NCBI GenBank assembly: GCA_023374045.1
Contig: CM041776.1
Span: 143,347,296-143,411,295 of the forward strand
DNA: 64,000 nt
Direction: 5' to 3'
Source of the DNA: Limonium bicolor
Lineage: Eukaryota > Streptophyta > Magnoliopsida > Caryophyllales > Plumbaginaceae
Shown: piece after piece, positions 20,832-32,200 of the stretch
Numbering within the stretch: the stretch's first letter is position 1
How the letters are laid out: each line of letters starts with the position of its first letter
The notes under the pieces: generated by a model
What the model was told of the DNA's origin: nothing
The model's input: only the letters and a program-made list of their open reading frames with translations
The model's database searches: none
Made by a program: the position numbers and the translations under genes

Positions 20832-21730
20832 GACTGGCGACTCTGCTGGGGACTAACTTCTTAATTTTAAACTTGTTTGATTTTAAGAAAGAGGGCTTAA
20901 CTCGAAGATGTTTATTTATGGCTTTATTACTCTGTTTGTTTACTTCTGTGCGCACTTTAATTTTTGCACCCTTGCATCATATGAGAGCGAGGGTCCACGC
21001 AAACCAATTCCACTCTGGGACCCGTTTGAGGGTCCCCTGTCTGGGACTCACACCTTTTAGGTGATGTGAATAAATGGGGGAAAAGAGGAGGGTGTCGTCT
21101 AACCACACCCCCTTAATACCTGGGCTTTAGCCCCAAGCATTTTCCTGGCAGTACCCTTACCAAGCCCATTGTTTGGTCAGTCAAAGACCCGACCGTAGAC
21201 GCACACCTTTTAGGTGATGTGAAAAAAGTGGGGAAGCCCAAAGAGAATAGCGTGCAAGCCCTATTCCTTTGTGGTAACCTGGGCCTGCGCCCAAGCACCT
21301 CTCCGGATTGACCCCTACCCGTTGGACTGAGTCATTTTGTGAGGACATTTGCATCACCTCCTTGTGTAGGACTTCTGTTATGTACTCCTTTTCTCCAGGG
21401 CCTCAGGCCCAATATCTGATCCATCGACTCTTCCAGCCCAAATGAAACATTTAAGGGGTTTTCATAATCCAAATACTTCAATCACCCCAAAACAAAAAGT
21501 CCTCTAAGCTGATTCCTGCTACATGCCTGGTTCTTGCACAACCCACTCGTAAGACCAACGAATCTTGTAACCCAAAAGTATGGTCCAGAGCGGACCTCCC
21601 AAAATTTTGGAGTCCGCATTCATTACGGCACACTAGTCTTCGGCCTGAGTTCCAAAGTTTACCCCAGTCTCACTCTCGCAATGCTGACTTATCTTTTTAC
21701 TTAAAACAGGCAGCACCTCTTACAGCTAGG
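20832..21730 (+). mobile_element. Element II untranslated leader
   Basis: The first ~470 bases match the leader of element I. The rest is non-coding. It lacks the GGCCCA minisatellite of element I. Confidence 0.7.
20835..20852 (+). promoter_or_regulatory. Primer binding site, tRNA-Arg type (element II)
   Basis: TGGCGACTCTGCTGGGGA three bases after the LTR end, the same as in element I. Confidence 0.75.
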
Positions 21731-22615
21731 ATGTCGTCTGAGCTAACGATCGAAGTGCTTCGCTCGCGGATTTGATAGGGAAACTAGCTGAATTAGAATT
21801 TGCTCACAGGAGTGCTTTGGAAGAGCTGAGCTCAGGATTTGCGTCGGCTGCAAGGGAAGCGAGAGCTTCATCATGCCCTCGGAGGATGGGAATCATCCCT
21901 TTAGATCTGGCCCCCGATGAGGACGGGATCGAGTCACCGGAGAACCAGGGACCGCAACAGGAGCAGGCCGCACAGGTGCCTGTCGTAGATCTGCAGCCGC
22001 AGAGTCAGATTCTGAGAATACTTCTAGGGCAGGGGTTAGTCCGACTTAAAGCCCCGCGGTTTCGCGGGCGGCGTCTGGGGGCGCATCCCGAGCAGTTCTG
22101 TCGTTTCCATCTACTCCCGGGCCACTCCACGGATAATTGTCGTAATTTAAGGTCTAAAATTCTGTTATTGGCCCAAGAAGGAAAAATCCAGATCGTAGCC
22201 CCGGTACCGGAGTTCCCCGCAAGCCGAAAGGGAATTCACACCCATTGGTTGTCCTTTAAGCCAGGCCCTCGAGGAGCTGCAGGACGAGGGGCTAATGCAG
22301 CCGCTCATCCCTCGCCATGGAGAGACGCGAAAGGGGAGTAGACTCAGTCAATTTTGCATGTACCATCAGCTAGCAGGACATGATACCAATGATTGCAAAG
22401 TGCTGAGACATCGGATCCAGGACCTCATCGATCAGGGATATCAGCGTTTGGATGACCTCGAGACATCAGAATCTGAATTTCAGTGTGCTGCCTTTACTGT
22501 TTTCTGGGATGACAAAAAGCCAACACGAGGGGCAGGACGGAAGCCCACGTCCGCGGTCAGCTTTGTCCCAGCAAATGCTCACGTTACTCGGTCAGGCAAG
22601 CATTACATCGCCTGA
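21731..22615 (+). pseudogene. gag: Gag C-terminal part of element II, two zinc knuckles, frames shifted
   Basis: ATG at 21731 opens a short frame that ends in TGA after 14 codons. A second frame (about 21742-22341) encodes a charged, possibly helical N-terminus and the knuckle CRFHLLPGHSTDNC (22099-22140). A third frame (from about 22225 to the stop at 22613) carries the knuckle CMYHQLAGHDTNDC (22355-22396) plus LRHRIQDLI, and is clearly related to the end of element I Gag, including the PLSQA and MQPL-PR segments. Both knuckles are C-x2-H-x4-H-x4-C. The capsid part present in element I is absent. The breaks may be true mutations or consensus errors (see the indel finding). Confidence 0.75.
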
Positions 22616-23183
22616 AAGACCATCGCAAGGGGAAGAGCGAATGTCGTCTCCCCCAGTGGCTGAAGAGATTCCAGGTGAGCGGGAACTGCTTCAGAAGCTG
22701 AAGGCAACAACCATCCCCATGGCCATCTGGTCTTTGCTTACGATCTCGCCAGAGCACCGACGGGCCATTGCCAAACATTTGGGCGGGCCAGAGGAAAGTT
22801 TAGCCCCGGAGAGGATGGTCGCGGCTCTTTGGCAAAAGCAGGAGGAGGAGATCAGTTTTCACGATAGTGAGATCTCCGAGCACTCGGGAAAAGCGTTGTA
22901 TGTTACTGTTTGGTGTGGGGCCTTCAAGGTGCCAAAGGTCCTCATTGACACGGGAGCAGACGTTAGCATCTGTCCTCTGAAAGTGGCAGAAAGTATGGGC
23001 TACGACAAATTTGAGTCGTGCCAAATAGTATTACGAGGGTATGACGATAACCCAAGACATGTCTTCGGCCTATTGGATCTTCCACTTAAATTCGGGACGG
23101 TGGTTCATCCAGTGAAGTTTTTGGTTCTGCAAATTCCCCATTCTTTCAATCTATTCTGGGACGGGATTTCCTTCAAGATTTGA
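22600..23183 (+). pseudogene. pro: Retroviral-type aspartic protease, Tat/Ogre-like (element II)
   Basis: The open frame runs 22452-23183, but true protease coding probably begins near 22600, where the Gag frame ends; there is a one-base frame step between them. VLIDTGADVSICP holds the catalytic Asp (codon 22947-22949) in the DTGA form, followed by MGYD, a variable segment and GLLDLPLKFG, as in Tat/Ogre proteases, then IPHSFN. The usual continuation lies in another frame from about 23150, so the domain is broken near its C-terminal end. The enzyme would cleave Gag during particle maturation. No reverse transcriptase follows. Confidence 0.8.
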
Positions 23184-23635
23184 AGGCCGTTCCCTCTACG
23201 GTGCATCAATGTTTGAAGTTCAAAAGGGATGGGAAGGTTCATATCGTTAGAGGTGAACCGCATCAGAAGGAGTTGCCTGTTTGTATGGTTGAAGAGGAGG
23301 GTTCGTCCCATCTGAGCAGGTTCAGTGTTATACCAGAGCAGTCCGACCCAACTTCTCTTCAGAAACTTAAGGTTGGACCGGGGAAGGTTATCATGGAGAA
23401 GTACGGTTATCAAGAGGGTAAGGGCCTCGGCAAGGATCTCCAGGGAATCCCAGACGTTCTATCTCCGGCAGCGAATCCTGGTCGTCAAGGACTTGGTGCG
23501 TTAACAGACCCAACTTTTATTTCGGCAATTGAACTATCATCTTTACTCATGTGCTCGTGTTCCTCATGTTTACAGGGTACGGTAAGAGCAGCAAAGGAGG
23601 AAGCGATACCTGATTGGATGTTCCTCGAAGAGTAG
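23150..23635 (+). pseudogene. Protease C-terminus with G-patch domain (element II)
   Basis: The frame continues the protease with LKAVPSTVHQCLKF and a charged linker. A G-patch follows: residues from KYGYQEGKGLGKDLQG to GRQGLGA (about 23399-23500), with the glycine pattern G-x-G-x-G-x-GLGK. It ends at TAG 23633. G-patch domains bind RNA or RNA helicases and are known downstream of protease in betaretroviruses; comparable segments occur in plant Tat-type polyproteins. The apparent first codon is not a real start; it is the tail of the gag-pro reading. Confidence 0.8.
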
Positions 23636-23801
23636 ATTATAGTTTAGGGGTAGTTAGTCATTTACTTCCGCTTTGGGGTCATTAGGAGTCATTGTTATTT
23701 TCCTTTGGCTGTTTTACATAGCCTCTTTCTTTTCGTAGTTAGTTTAGTTGTCGCTCCTATCTAGTTGGTACTCAATGTCGTTGTTACTTCTTTCGGTTAT
23801 C

Positions 23802-23807
23802 AATAAA
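23802..23807 (+). terminator. AATAAA after the protease/G-patch frame, element II
   Basis: 167 bases after the stop at 23635; compare 11887 in element I. Confidence 0.35.
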
Positions 23808-25245
23808 ATTTCTTTTTGATTCGTGTTCTAATGAGTATATTTCCATTCATGTGCTGAAAAAAAAGGAAAGAAAAACTCTCTCTTTTAAGGCATGTCTACA
23901 AGCATATAAGAGTAAGAACCTTCATCTTTCACGAAACCCCCCTGTACAAAACCGCCTACCCATCCACACATTTGCTACCTCCCCCACAGTCATCCCACAT
24001 GTCGCAGCGTCCTGTCATTTCTATCCATTTCATCTTAAAAAAAAAAGAGCTGCTGCCGCCAAAAAAAAAGAATCACTCAGCAATCACCCCATCACCACTC
24101 ACCACCATTGTTCACCGCACATGCGGTCACCCTCCACAAAACTTGGGCATTCTAAGGTTTCAAAAAAAACCCCGCAACATACTGGGGGCAATCTGAGTTA
24201 AGGAGCGATAATGTTTATTTCTTTTGTTTAAATGCGCAAACAAGTCTCTGAGTGAACGTTTCGCGAGAGTGCCTTGAGCGGTAAAACCAAGAGCGAAAGA
24301 GCGTGTCATTTTTACACGGCTCCAGAGAGGTCACATTCAAAGTGAGGCAAACGGCATGACTCCGACCGAAGGAGATAATTTGTAAATTTACGCTTAAACC
24401 TGTGAAAAGTAACAAAGAACGGATACACAACTATTAGGGATGACGAAGCATAGGTACAGCACCACACAGCCAAAAGCCTGTGAACCCAGACATTAAACCC
24501 TAGGCACCCCCGCTGAGCTTTTCATATATGACCTCTTTTACAACACTAGGCTCCACAAACAAGCCCGCCAATGATGAATAACCGACCCGGTGACCAAAGG
24601 AAGCAAGGAGCCCGACTTTTGAACAACAACTTCACAAGTCCAAAGAAGCAAAACCGCTACCAGCATGACAAAGCGATCCGCAAATGGTCCCAAAGTGACA
24701 CAGGATCCAAATGAGCTAACATCAAAACAGCTCTCAAAGTTCAAAACCGGGAAACACAAGAACCCCGAAGGAAAGAATCAAAGAAAGGCAAACCTGAAAA
24801 GCCTTGAAGAAACAAAATTGGAAGAAGGGAAAGATGCAAGGAACAATTCAAAAATCCAAGTCCAAGTCATAAGCGAAGTCATCACGAAGTAGCCAAACTC
24901 AAGGCAAAAAGGCAAGTCCGAGAGACGGCAAGTTGCAGCTTTGGTCACCCTTATAGCTCCACATATCCTAACATTCCTCCATCGTCCCATTGTCTTTCAT
25001 CACACCCATAGCCATGTTATAAGCTCAAAAGACTTCCGACTTAGTAGTTGTGTATCCAATCACGTGAAAGTAACAGGTTGAACGCGTAAATCGAACAAAT
25101 GTCAAATTCAATGGTTGAGATGTTTGACCGAAAGGAGAGTACGAGCGCAAGCATCAAAACTTTGAGTGTAGATAGAAAGCACCACATCAGATAAACCCTG
25201 ACCTTGTGAGAGTGAGACTTGTTTTGTGCATTAATCAAAGAAAAT

Positions 25246-25277
25246 ACTGGGGGCAATCGATCGTTCCGATCGATTGC
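25246..25277 (+). other. Polypurine-like motif with 12-bp hairpin, element II
   Basis: ACTGGGGGCAATC runs into 25252-25263 (GGCAATCGATCG), which pairs perfectly with 25266-25277 around a two- to three-base loop. Confidence 0.7.
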
Positions 25278-25314
25278 CATAAAATCTGAAACTCGGATTG
25301 CCTTAAGGAAAACT

Positions 25315-25345
25315 ACTGGGGGCAATTGTTGGTCCCAACAATTGC
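25315..25345 (+). other. Polypurine-like motif with 11-bp hairpin, element II
   Basis: ACTGGGGGCAATT, then GCAATTGTTGG (25322-25332) pairing with 25335-25345. Counterpart of 13271-13299 in element I, where the stem is shorter. Confidence 0.7.
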
Positions 25346-25400
25346 AACGAAGAAACCGATTGAGTCCCAAAAATCCAAAACCCAAAGGATCAAACCCTCT

Positions 25401-25780
25401 CATATCACACAGGCCCGTCCTAAGCCCTACCTCCACATCAAATTCTACAGGCCCGTCCTAAGCCCTACCTCCACATCAAATTCCTCAGGCCCGTCCTAAG
25501 CCCTACCTCACATCAAATTCCAGGCCCGTCCTAAGCCCTACCTCCACATCAAATTTCACAGGCCCGTCCTAAGCCCTACCTCCACATCAAATCTCTACAG
25601 GCCCGTCCTAAGCCCTACCTCCACATCAATTTCTACGGCCCGTCCTAAGCCCTACCTCCACATCAAATTTCTACAGGCCGTCCTAAGCCCTACCTCCACA
25701 TCAAATTTCTACAGGCCCGTCCTAAGCCCTACCCTCCACATCAAATTCCTCAGGCCCGTCCTAAGCCTACCTTCACACTC
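25401..25780 (+). repeat. Minisatellite, 36-40-bp units
   Basis: About ten units with GGCCCGTCCTAAGCCCTACC followed by TCCACATCAAAT. Unit length varies by one-base indels. Confidence 0.92.
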
Positions 25781-25859
25781 AACGTTCATGGGCCCTCATG
25801 AGCCCCCATCTCCAGGTTTGGCATAAACCCTAATCCTTCTACATCCGTTTAGACCCATT

Positions 25860-26335
25860 ATACATTTTACTCACTTTCACTTAGATCCAACCCTTAGGCT
25901 CGTCATAAGACCTAGAACTACCCTTTAGGCTCGTCATAAGACCTAGATCCAACCCTTAGGCTCGTCATAAGACCTAGAACTACCCTTTAGGCTCGTCATA
26001 AGACCTAGATCCAACCCTTAGGCTCGTCATAAGACCTAGAACTACCCTTTAGGCTCGTCATAAGACCTAGATCCAACCCTTAGGCTCGTCATAAGACCTA
26101 GAACTACCCTTTAGGCTCGTCATAAGACCTAGATCCAACCCTTAGGCTCGCCATAAGACCTAGAACCATCCTTTAGGCTCGTCATAAGACCTAGTTGCAT
26201 TCTCTTAGGCTCGTAGTAAGACCTAGCGTTACCCTTTAGCTTACCCACTCTCATCAAACACCATTGCGTTCATCGCATTCATATAGGCTCGTCATAAGAC
26301 CTAGTTGCATTATCCAGGCGCGTCACAAGACCTGG
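25860..26335 (+). repeat. Minisatellite, 31-bp units in alternating pairs
   Basis: About twelve units of TTAGGCTCGTCATAAGACCT. Spacers ATCCAACC and AACTACCC alternate, giving a 61-62-bp higher-order unit. The core is related to that of the preceding array. Confidence 0.92.
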
Positions 26336-26539
26336 CGACAGAAAGTTTGGCGAGGTGATGGCAATAAATCCTCCTTTTGCGATTCAACTTATTTTCGGGA
26401 TCAACGAATGGTGGGCAAAGGCAATAAGTCCCCAGGGTTTTTTACCAGGAGTTATCCCTGCACACCGGCTTGGGGGGCGTGGCAATAAGTCCACATTGGG
26501 TCCAGCCAGGAGATCGGCATGGGTTCGGTCCCCCAGAGA

Positions 26540-26660
26540 AGCATCCGATCATCATCAGCATCATCAGCAGCATCAGCATCATCACATCATCAACACCATC
26601 GCATTATCATCAGCATCAGCATCATTTGCATCATTAGCATTTCAGCATTCTTGCATTTGC
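26540..26660 (+). repeat. CAT/CAG microsatellite
   Basis: Imperfect run of ATCATCAGCATCATCAGCAG type triplets, followed by CATTTGCATCATTAGCA. Confidence 0.85.
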
Positions 26661-26683
26661 ATCAGTTTTCCACATTCTAGGTA

Positions 26684-27290
26684 GTTCAACGCCTTAGAAA
26701 GCTTGACATCATTTTCATCACTTTAGGTAGTCAGCGCCTTAGAATAGCTTGACATCATTTCATCATTTCAGGTAGTCAACGCCTTAGAATAGCTTGACAT
26801 CATTTTCATCACTTTAGGTAGTCAGCGCTTAGAATAGCTCGACAACATATCATCATTTCAGGTAGTCAACGCCTTAGAATAGTTGACATCATTTTCATCA
26901 CTTTAGGTAGTCAGCGCCTTAAATAGCTCGACAACATATCATCATTTCAGGTAGTCAACCGCCTAGAATAGCTTGACCATCATTTCATCACTTTAGGTAG
27001 TCAGCGCCTTAGAATAGCTCGACAACATATCATCATTTCAGGTAGTCAACGCCTTAGAAAGCTTTGACATCATTTTCACCACTTAGGTAGTCATCGCCTA
27101 AAATAGCTCGAAGCATATCATCATTTAGGTAGTCAACGCCTTAGAATCGCTTGACAATCAATCCTTATAGGTAGTCGGCACCTTAGAATAGTCTGCATTA
27201 CCTCATTATTACCTTCAGGTAGTCAGCGCCTTAAATAGCTCGACAATGCTTTGTAGCTTAGGAAGTCAGCGCCTCCGAATAGCTGGGCAT
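26684..27290 (+). repeat. Minisatellite, about 45-bp units
   Basis: About thirteen units around TTTAGGTAGTCAGCGCCTTA then GAATAGCTCGAC. Alternate units differ (TCAGCG/TCAACG), and many units have one-base losses. Lies just before the polypurine tract. Confidence 0.9.
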
Positions 27291-27392
27291 CGTTAACCCG
27301 GTTTCACACAACGTGGAGGATTCTGTGGGGTCCAAAATTTTGGGGCACCACTCAAGCATCAACCAGACTTTTCACATTCGTTACAAAGTCCA

Positions 27393-27409
27393 GTTGACGG
27401 GGGGCAATC
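27393..27409 (+). promoter_or_regulatory. Polypurine tract, element II
   Basis: GTTGACGGGGGGCAATC directly before the 3' LTR. Confidence 0.8.
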
Positions 27410-29193
27410 TGTTATACCCAAAATTTTGACCCCCTGGTTAGGGTCTACGTGGTACCGGTGTTGTGAGAGGCATTTTAATCAAGCGGTGAGGGATCCCGGT
27501 CCGATCGGCACGTTCCATGGCATGGGGAGCAGCTTCGTCACTTTCAGGGGCGTTTTGGTAATCTTTAAAGGCTCCTAAGACCTCTGTAAGCTTTCTCTCT
27601 CCTCCAAAGGGTGCCCAAATCAGCTCGAAATGCTTTGATATTTTAACCCATGATAGAGGATGACATTTTAAGCATAATGGCGTTGGAATTTTGATTTTTC
27701 GAATTTCCAATAATTTTCTAGCAATTTCTGACTGAATCTGACGAGAAATTCAATTTAAAAATGCTCCAGCATTTAAAAAATTCGTTTCCACCTCAGAAAA
27801 TTCATAATATCCATTCTTGACATGTGGTTAAAATTTCATAGCAAAATTCCTTTGGGAAGTTGCTTAGTTAAAATATCGAAAAATCTTACTTTTGCTAGAT
27901 TCTCTTTATCTTTAAGGAAGTCTATATAAGGGGATGGGTTTTTGGATAAAATCAGAACCACACACACTCAAGAACCCTAGAGAGTCAGAAAACACGGCCT
28001 CCTCTCTCTCTTTCACGTTTTCCAACACCCGGCCACCCAAATCATACTGAAAATCCCCCGAAATCACCATCTAAACCGTTTTCCAATCCCCGAAGCACCA
28101 ATAATCATCAAAACCTCACAAAAACACCTCTAAAACGTGAAGAACAGCAAGAACAAACCAGCAACCAGAAGCTTGGGTCGAAATCCTCTCGGGTCTGCCA
28201 TCAACGGAGCACTCGACGAGTCCCGTGTGAAGAGACGTTGTGAATCCGAAGGTAAAACAGGTAGAAACTCCACTTCCCTGACTCACCACGGTATTATCTG
28301 TCTTGCCTCAAAATTTGGGCTCAAACTAACCTTCGTAGGCTTCTGTATTGCTGTTATTATTTAAGCCTCTGTCAGATAACTTGTTTGCTAAGTTTCGTGC
28401 TTAATTCGAATTCAAATTGAAAACTTTCAATCGCTAACGTCTTGTACATCTTTCAGGCTACACACCCATAAAATTTGAGCTCAAAACAACCCTCGGGAAC
28501 CTTCTGAAAAACCCCTGTCCGTGGGTGGTCCGTGACCGCGACCTATGGTCCGGGACCTCGGACGCGTTGTCCGAGACCACGGACACCCACGGACGGCGGC
28601 GGGATTTTAAAAATTCAAAATTTAGGTTTTTCTAATAATGTCCGGGCCCACGACATCCTGTCCGTGGCTCCGGACCTTGCAAATTTTTGTTTCCTTTAAT
28701 TTCGACTTTTCTGTATTTTAGGTTAACTGGGGTCCGTGGTCTCGGACGTTTGGTCCGTGGCTACGGACGTAATCAAAATTTGACCTAATTCTGCCTCCGA
28801 AACCCTAGTTCAGGTAGCTTTTAATTTCACTTTAATTTTCTGTCAAAAACGCTAAAAAACACAAAAAACAGAAGCTTGCGCACTTAGGTTAAAACGACTA
28901 GTAATAAGCCGTAAATAAAACTGAGTAGAGGAAAAACGACCTAGGAGGGTAATGAAAGTAATTGAACCTAATTAAGTCGAATATCAAGCCCCCGAACCCG
29001 AACTCTCCTTTCCTAATTTGATCTAGGTTAAAATTAGGTGGCGACTCATAATAGGTTCCAGTGAGCTAGCTTAGGTTTTAATATTTTGTTTTATGACATA
29101 GTTATTAATCTTAGGTTATAAGTGGACCTAAAACCCGATTTAGATCCCAATCAATTTAATCAACATAGGAAGGGTTTAAAATCGAGGCTCACC
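27410..29193 (+). mobile_element. Element II 3' LTR, 1784 bp
   Basis: Nearly identical to 19044-20831. Most differences are one-base indels in short runs. The last base is C instead of the expected A (CTCACC for CTCACA). TATATAAG is at 27923. Followed by GGTAC. Confidence 0.93.
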
Positions 29194-29198
29194 GGTAC
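29194..29198 (+). repeat. Target-site duplication of element II, right (GGTAC)
   Basis: See 19039-19043. Confidence 0.93.
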
Positions 29199-30552
29199 CC
29201 ACCTAAAACTCATTCCTTAAAACTTAAACCACCATAGGTAAGTAATTTACCTTGTTTTCTCAAGCTTATCTTATCTTCCTTCTTAGACCTTCTTCTTGAA
29301 TGAATATCGGCCACCACTTAAACTCCCTTTGCCAATGTTCTAACCAATATTCAATGACTCACATGAGTACTAAACAATACACTAACCTCAAGGAATGAAA
29401 ACCTAGGTTAGAAATGTGTTCTAAGGCATAAAAGTGGATGATTACCTTTGAAGTCTCAAGGTAGACTTGGGCATTGAATGAAAGAGGACCTCCCCTAGTC
29501 CTTGGTGAATAAATCAAGCTAGGACAAGGCATAAAAACAAGGCCCCATGAGTAGTAAATTTTCGGCCATGTAAGGAAGTGATGGAAACTTGGTTTCTCTT
29601 ACATTTTCTTTACCTTAAGAGAATGGAGAAGCTAATGAGCTCTTCAAACTTGATTTTCCTCCATCAATGGAGTTTTCTCATGGCACCAAAATGGAGCTTT
29701 GAAAGATTTGAAAAGATAGAAAGGAGGGCCTTGACTTAACTAAGACAAATATGCAATTTGTTTTGGATTTGGAGCTTAAATGAGTAAGTTGTTGCCAAAG
29801 CAAGGTGGTGGTTCCATGGGTGCTGCTCCTACGTGAATGAAGGGAGGAAGAAGATGGTGAAACCGTGGGAAGAAGAGAAATGAAGAGAGAGAAGAAGAAA
29901 AGGTAGCTTATAAGAGATATTTTGCTTTTTAAAGCAAATAGTAACTTCTTACTTTATCCTCTTCTTTATAACATTATTTGACTACTCATGGTGACTCATC
30001 CTCCCTTAGAAAACCGGCCCCCTATTAATTAAGGCAAGTCATGGTCTTGTTTGACCAACTAATTAGACTTAAGTGATTAAAGACTAAACTAGTCACTATT
30101 TGGCACTATTCACTAATTAGTGCACATACTCGTGAAATTTTTGGTTTCCCATTGATTTAGGCTTCCTAATGTGATACTAATTAGTACACATGTTGATTAA
30201 AGAGTAATAATGGACATTTAGCCACTCAAAACTCAATTCTAAGACAATTTCTCAAAAATGTGCTTTAAGACTTCTTAAAGCACATTTTGTGTTTTAACTT
30301 GTTTTCAAGCTTTGTTTTCTTTGGTAGTTGGTTTAAAATGACCATTAGAATATTACTAAGGTCTTATCATGATATTTGGGTACTCACTCAAGTCTCTCCA
30401 AGCTTAGAGCACATTTTTGCCCTAATTGCCCTTAAGGCACTTTTTGTGTTTTCTTTGGTTTAAATTGTCTACCAATCTTTCTAAGGCATATTCTAGCCTT
30501 ACCACATCATAATTTGATGTTTACTTAGGTTACATAGGTTTGGGGTATTTCA
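29199..30552 (-). mobile_element. Chromovirus B 3' LTR, second part as drawn
   Basis: Resumes the LTR after element II and matches 39032-40385 base for base apart from scattered changes. Ends with GGGGTATTTCA, which is the LTR start TGAAATACCCC on the minus strand. The region includes a pyrimidine-rich segment (minus strand) downstream of TATAAG near 29910 and a donor-like AACAAG then GTAAAT at 29250. Confidence 0.92.
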
Positions 30553-30567
30553 ATCTACCCCCCTTAG
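30553..30567 (-). promoter_or_regulatory. Polypurine tract, chromovirus B
   Basis: Minus-strand CTAAGGGGGGTAGAT directly before TGAAATACCCC. Establishes that B lies on the minus strand. Confidence 0.85.
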
Positions 30568-31725
30568 AAGAACTTTGTCCCCAAAGTTCCCTTGCATCTT
30601 ATCTTATTAGAATACATGTCTTACCTCATTCCATAGCTCGTACAGATCATACTTATGTATACTCAAACTCATTGAATCCTTAGGTCCACCATATGCTTAT
30701 TCTTAAATATCACACAACATGCTTACGCATGTATAGCACTCAAAATTCTTTTTATTCCTTTTTGATGATTAAAACATTCACATAACTTCCAACGTATTCT
30801 CCCATGTCACCGGTCCGTAGACAATGGCTCATTCGTCCTCGTCACCATGGGCCAGAATACAAAACACGCTGCTCTCCCCATGTCACCGGTCCGAAGACAA
30901 AGGCTCGTGCGTCCTCGACTTCATGGGCGAGACTCAGTAAAAAGGTAATCCTTTTTACGAGGTCAGTGAGGAATAATTCCTCTAATTAAAAACACAATCA
31001 ACTCCAATTTCATTTTATCCTAAGGCCTCTATCCATTGTGATTTAATTGTGACCACTGGTAGGGGGTTTAAGGAATCATCCTACCCTGATGTGATCAGCA
31101 TCAGTGTAGAACCATCCTTCCACTCCAATTTGTGTTCGGTTTCCCTTGATCCCTAGAAAATCAAGTTCCACCTCCCACGTCATTTTCAAACATCCAAATA
31201 ATTCACTCATGTCCAATTTTCTATCTTTTTAGTTCTTCTAATCATAATCAATACATCTCCAAGTGTGGACTCAGCCCATCAAACATTCCCAATTCATCTC
31301 TTAGTACTTACCTCAGGGCTTAACTTCCTACTAAGTTCTATTACATCTCATACCATTTCTCACCATCTTATGTCTCATAGCATTACTATTTCCTCTTCAT
31401 ACTCATATCAAATGATATCTCATAGTGTCATCTTATTCTTATCTCACACCTAGTCTCATATCGACTCATACCTCATATATTCCTTATTTCTTAAGTCTCC
31501 TTAATCCTTTTCCTTAATTCTCTTAACTTGTACTCACACCGGAGTTAACAAGACAGGTACTTAATATGTATGGCATTCACATCTTCTGTGTGCAATAACC
31601 ATGATTTATCTCAAATGTTTGTGTAAAACATATTCTCATATTCTTTTGTGTCTATGCACACCGTATTTTGTACTAAGTACTCAAACATATGATAAGCGGT
31701 TTTCGCTCTACCCCCCCCCCCCTTA
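30568..31725 (-). mobile_element. Chromovirus B 3' UTR between two polypurine tracts
   Basis: Non-coding. Homologous to 5760-6621 (A) and, more distantly, to 55636-56515 (D). Includes two tandem copies of a roughly 65-bp block with CATGTCACCGGTCCG (30802-30860 and 30881-30940). Bounded at its far end by a run of twelve C (31711-31722), the upstream polypurine tract on the minus strand. Confidence 0.75.
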
Positions 31726-31779
31726 AAATGGATTACGCCCACGTAATCAACACCATCACATTCTTGAACATAAGTTCAA

Positions 31780-32200
31780 GATGTCTAATTCTCACCAAGC
31801 ATTCTAGCTTCCACGTCATCTATCTTACTTATAATTCGATCAGAAATGACTTAGTCTCTGTATCGAGGATTCTTAACGGTACTTATACCGTTTCCTTAAC
31901 TTAGTTTGGTCTAATCTCAAAGGTAGTGGTCTGCTAGCTTCCGCTGCGCGACTCTGATAGTTTTAGGTTTATTTGCCTCTCTTATCCTTTTATAGTATTG
32001 TATATCCTTCTGCGTCCTTATAGTTTAGGAATATTGGTCTCTCAATGGACATGTGTTATCTTTATATATACACGGCCTTGATGAGTTGTAGCTCGTCTAT
32101 CCAGTCTCCCTGGAGATCTAATGTTCATACTCTTAGTGTTTTCTCGAATGTCTAAATCATTCTCTCCAACTGACCTTTGGTCTGAGGATGATTCCTAATC
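31780..32200 (-). pseudogene. Remnant of integrase C-terminal part and chromodomain (element B)
   Basis: Minus-strand counterpart of 5264-5705. The GQ-ERTI-like segment is followed by an in-frame TAG at the same place as in copy A, so the lesion is shared by descent. Confidence 0.5.

Larger units (their letters stand above)
23640..25370 (+). mobile_element. Element II non-coding region downstream of gag-pro
   Basis: Collinear with 11718-13320 of element I. It has the same three polypurine-like motifs (24181, 25246, 25315), two with hairpins. Open frames such as 23851-24201 and 24665-24892 are not conserved in frame with element I. No reverse transcriptase, RNase H or integrase motifs are seen. 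Confidence 0.75.

Noticed and set aside
21113..21298. Minus-strand open frames in the Tat/Ogre leaders (also 9617-10036)
   Set aside because: Antisense to the element, not conserved in frame, rich in residues from the GGCCCA words.
23851..24201. Two overlapping open frames with poly-Lys runs
   Set aside because: Caused by A-runs in the non-coding tail of element II; no counterpart in element I.
25401..26335. Regularly spaced repeats resembling a CRISPR array
   Set aside because: Spacers are themselves repeated and alternate between two forms; no cas genes; plant retrotransposon tail. Tandem minisatellite.
31711..31722. Run of twelve C as a mononucleotide repeat locus
   Set aside because: It is the minus-strand upstream polypurine tract of element B, lengthened; the length may also be a sequencing artefact.
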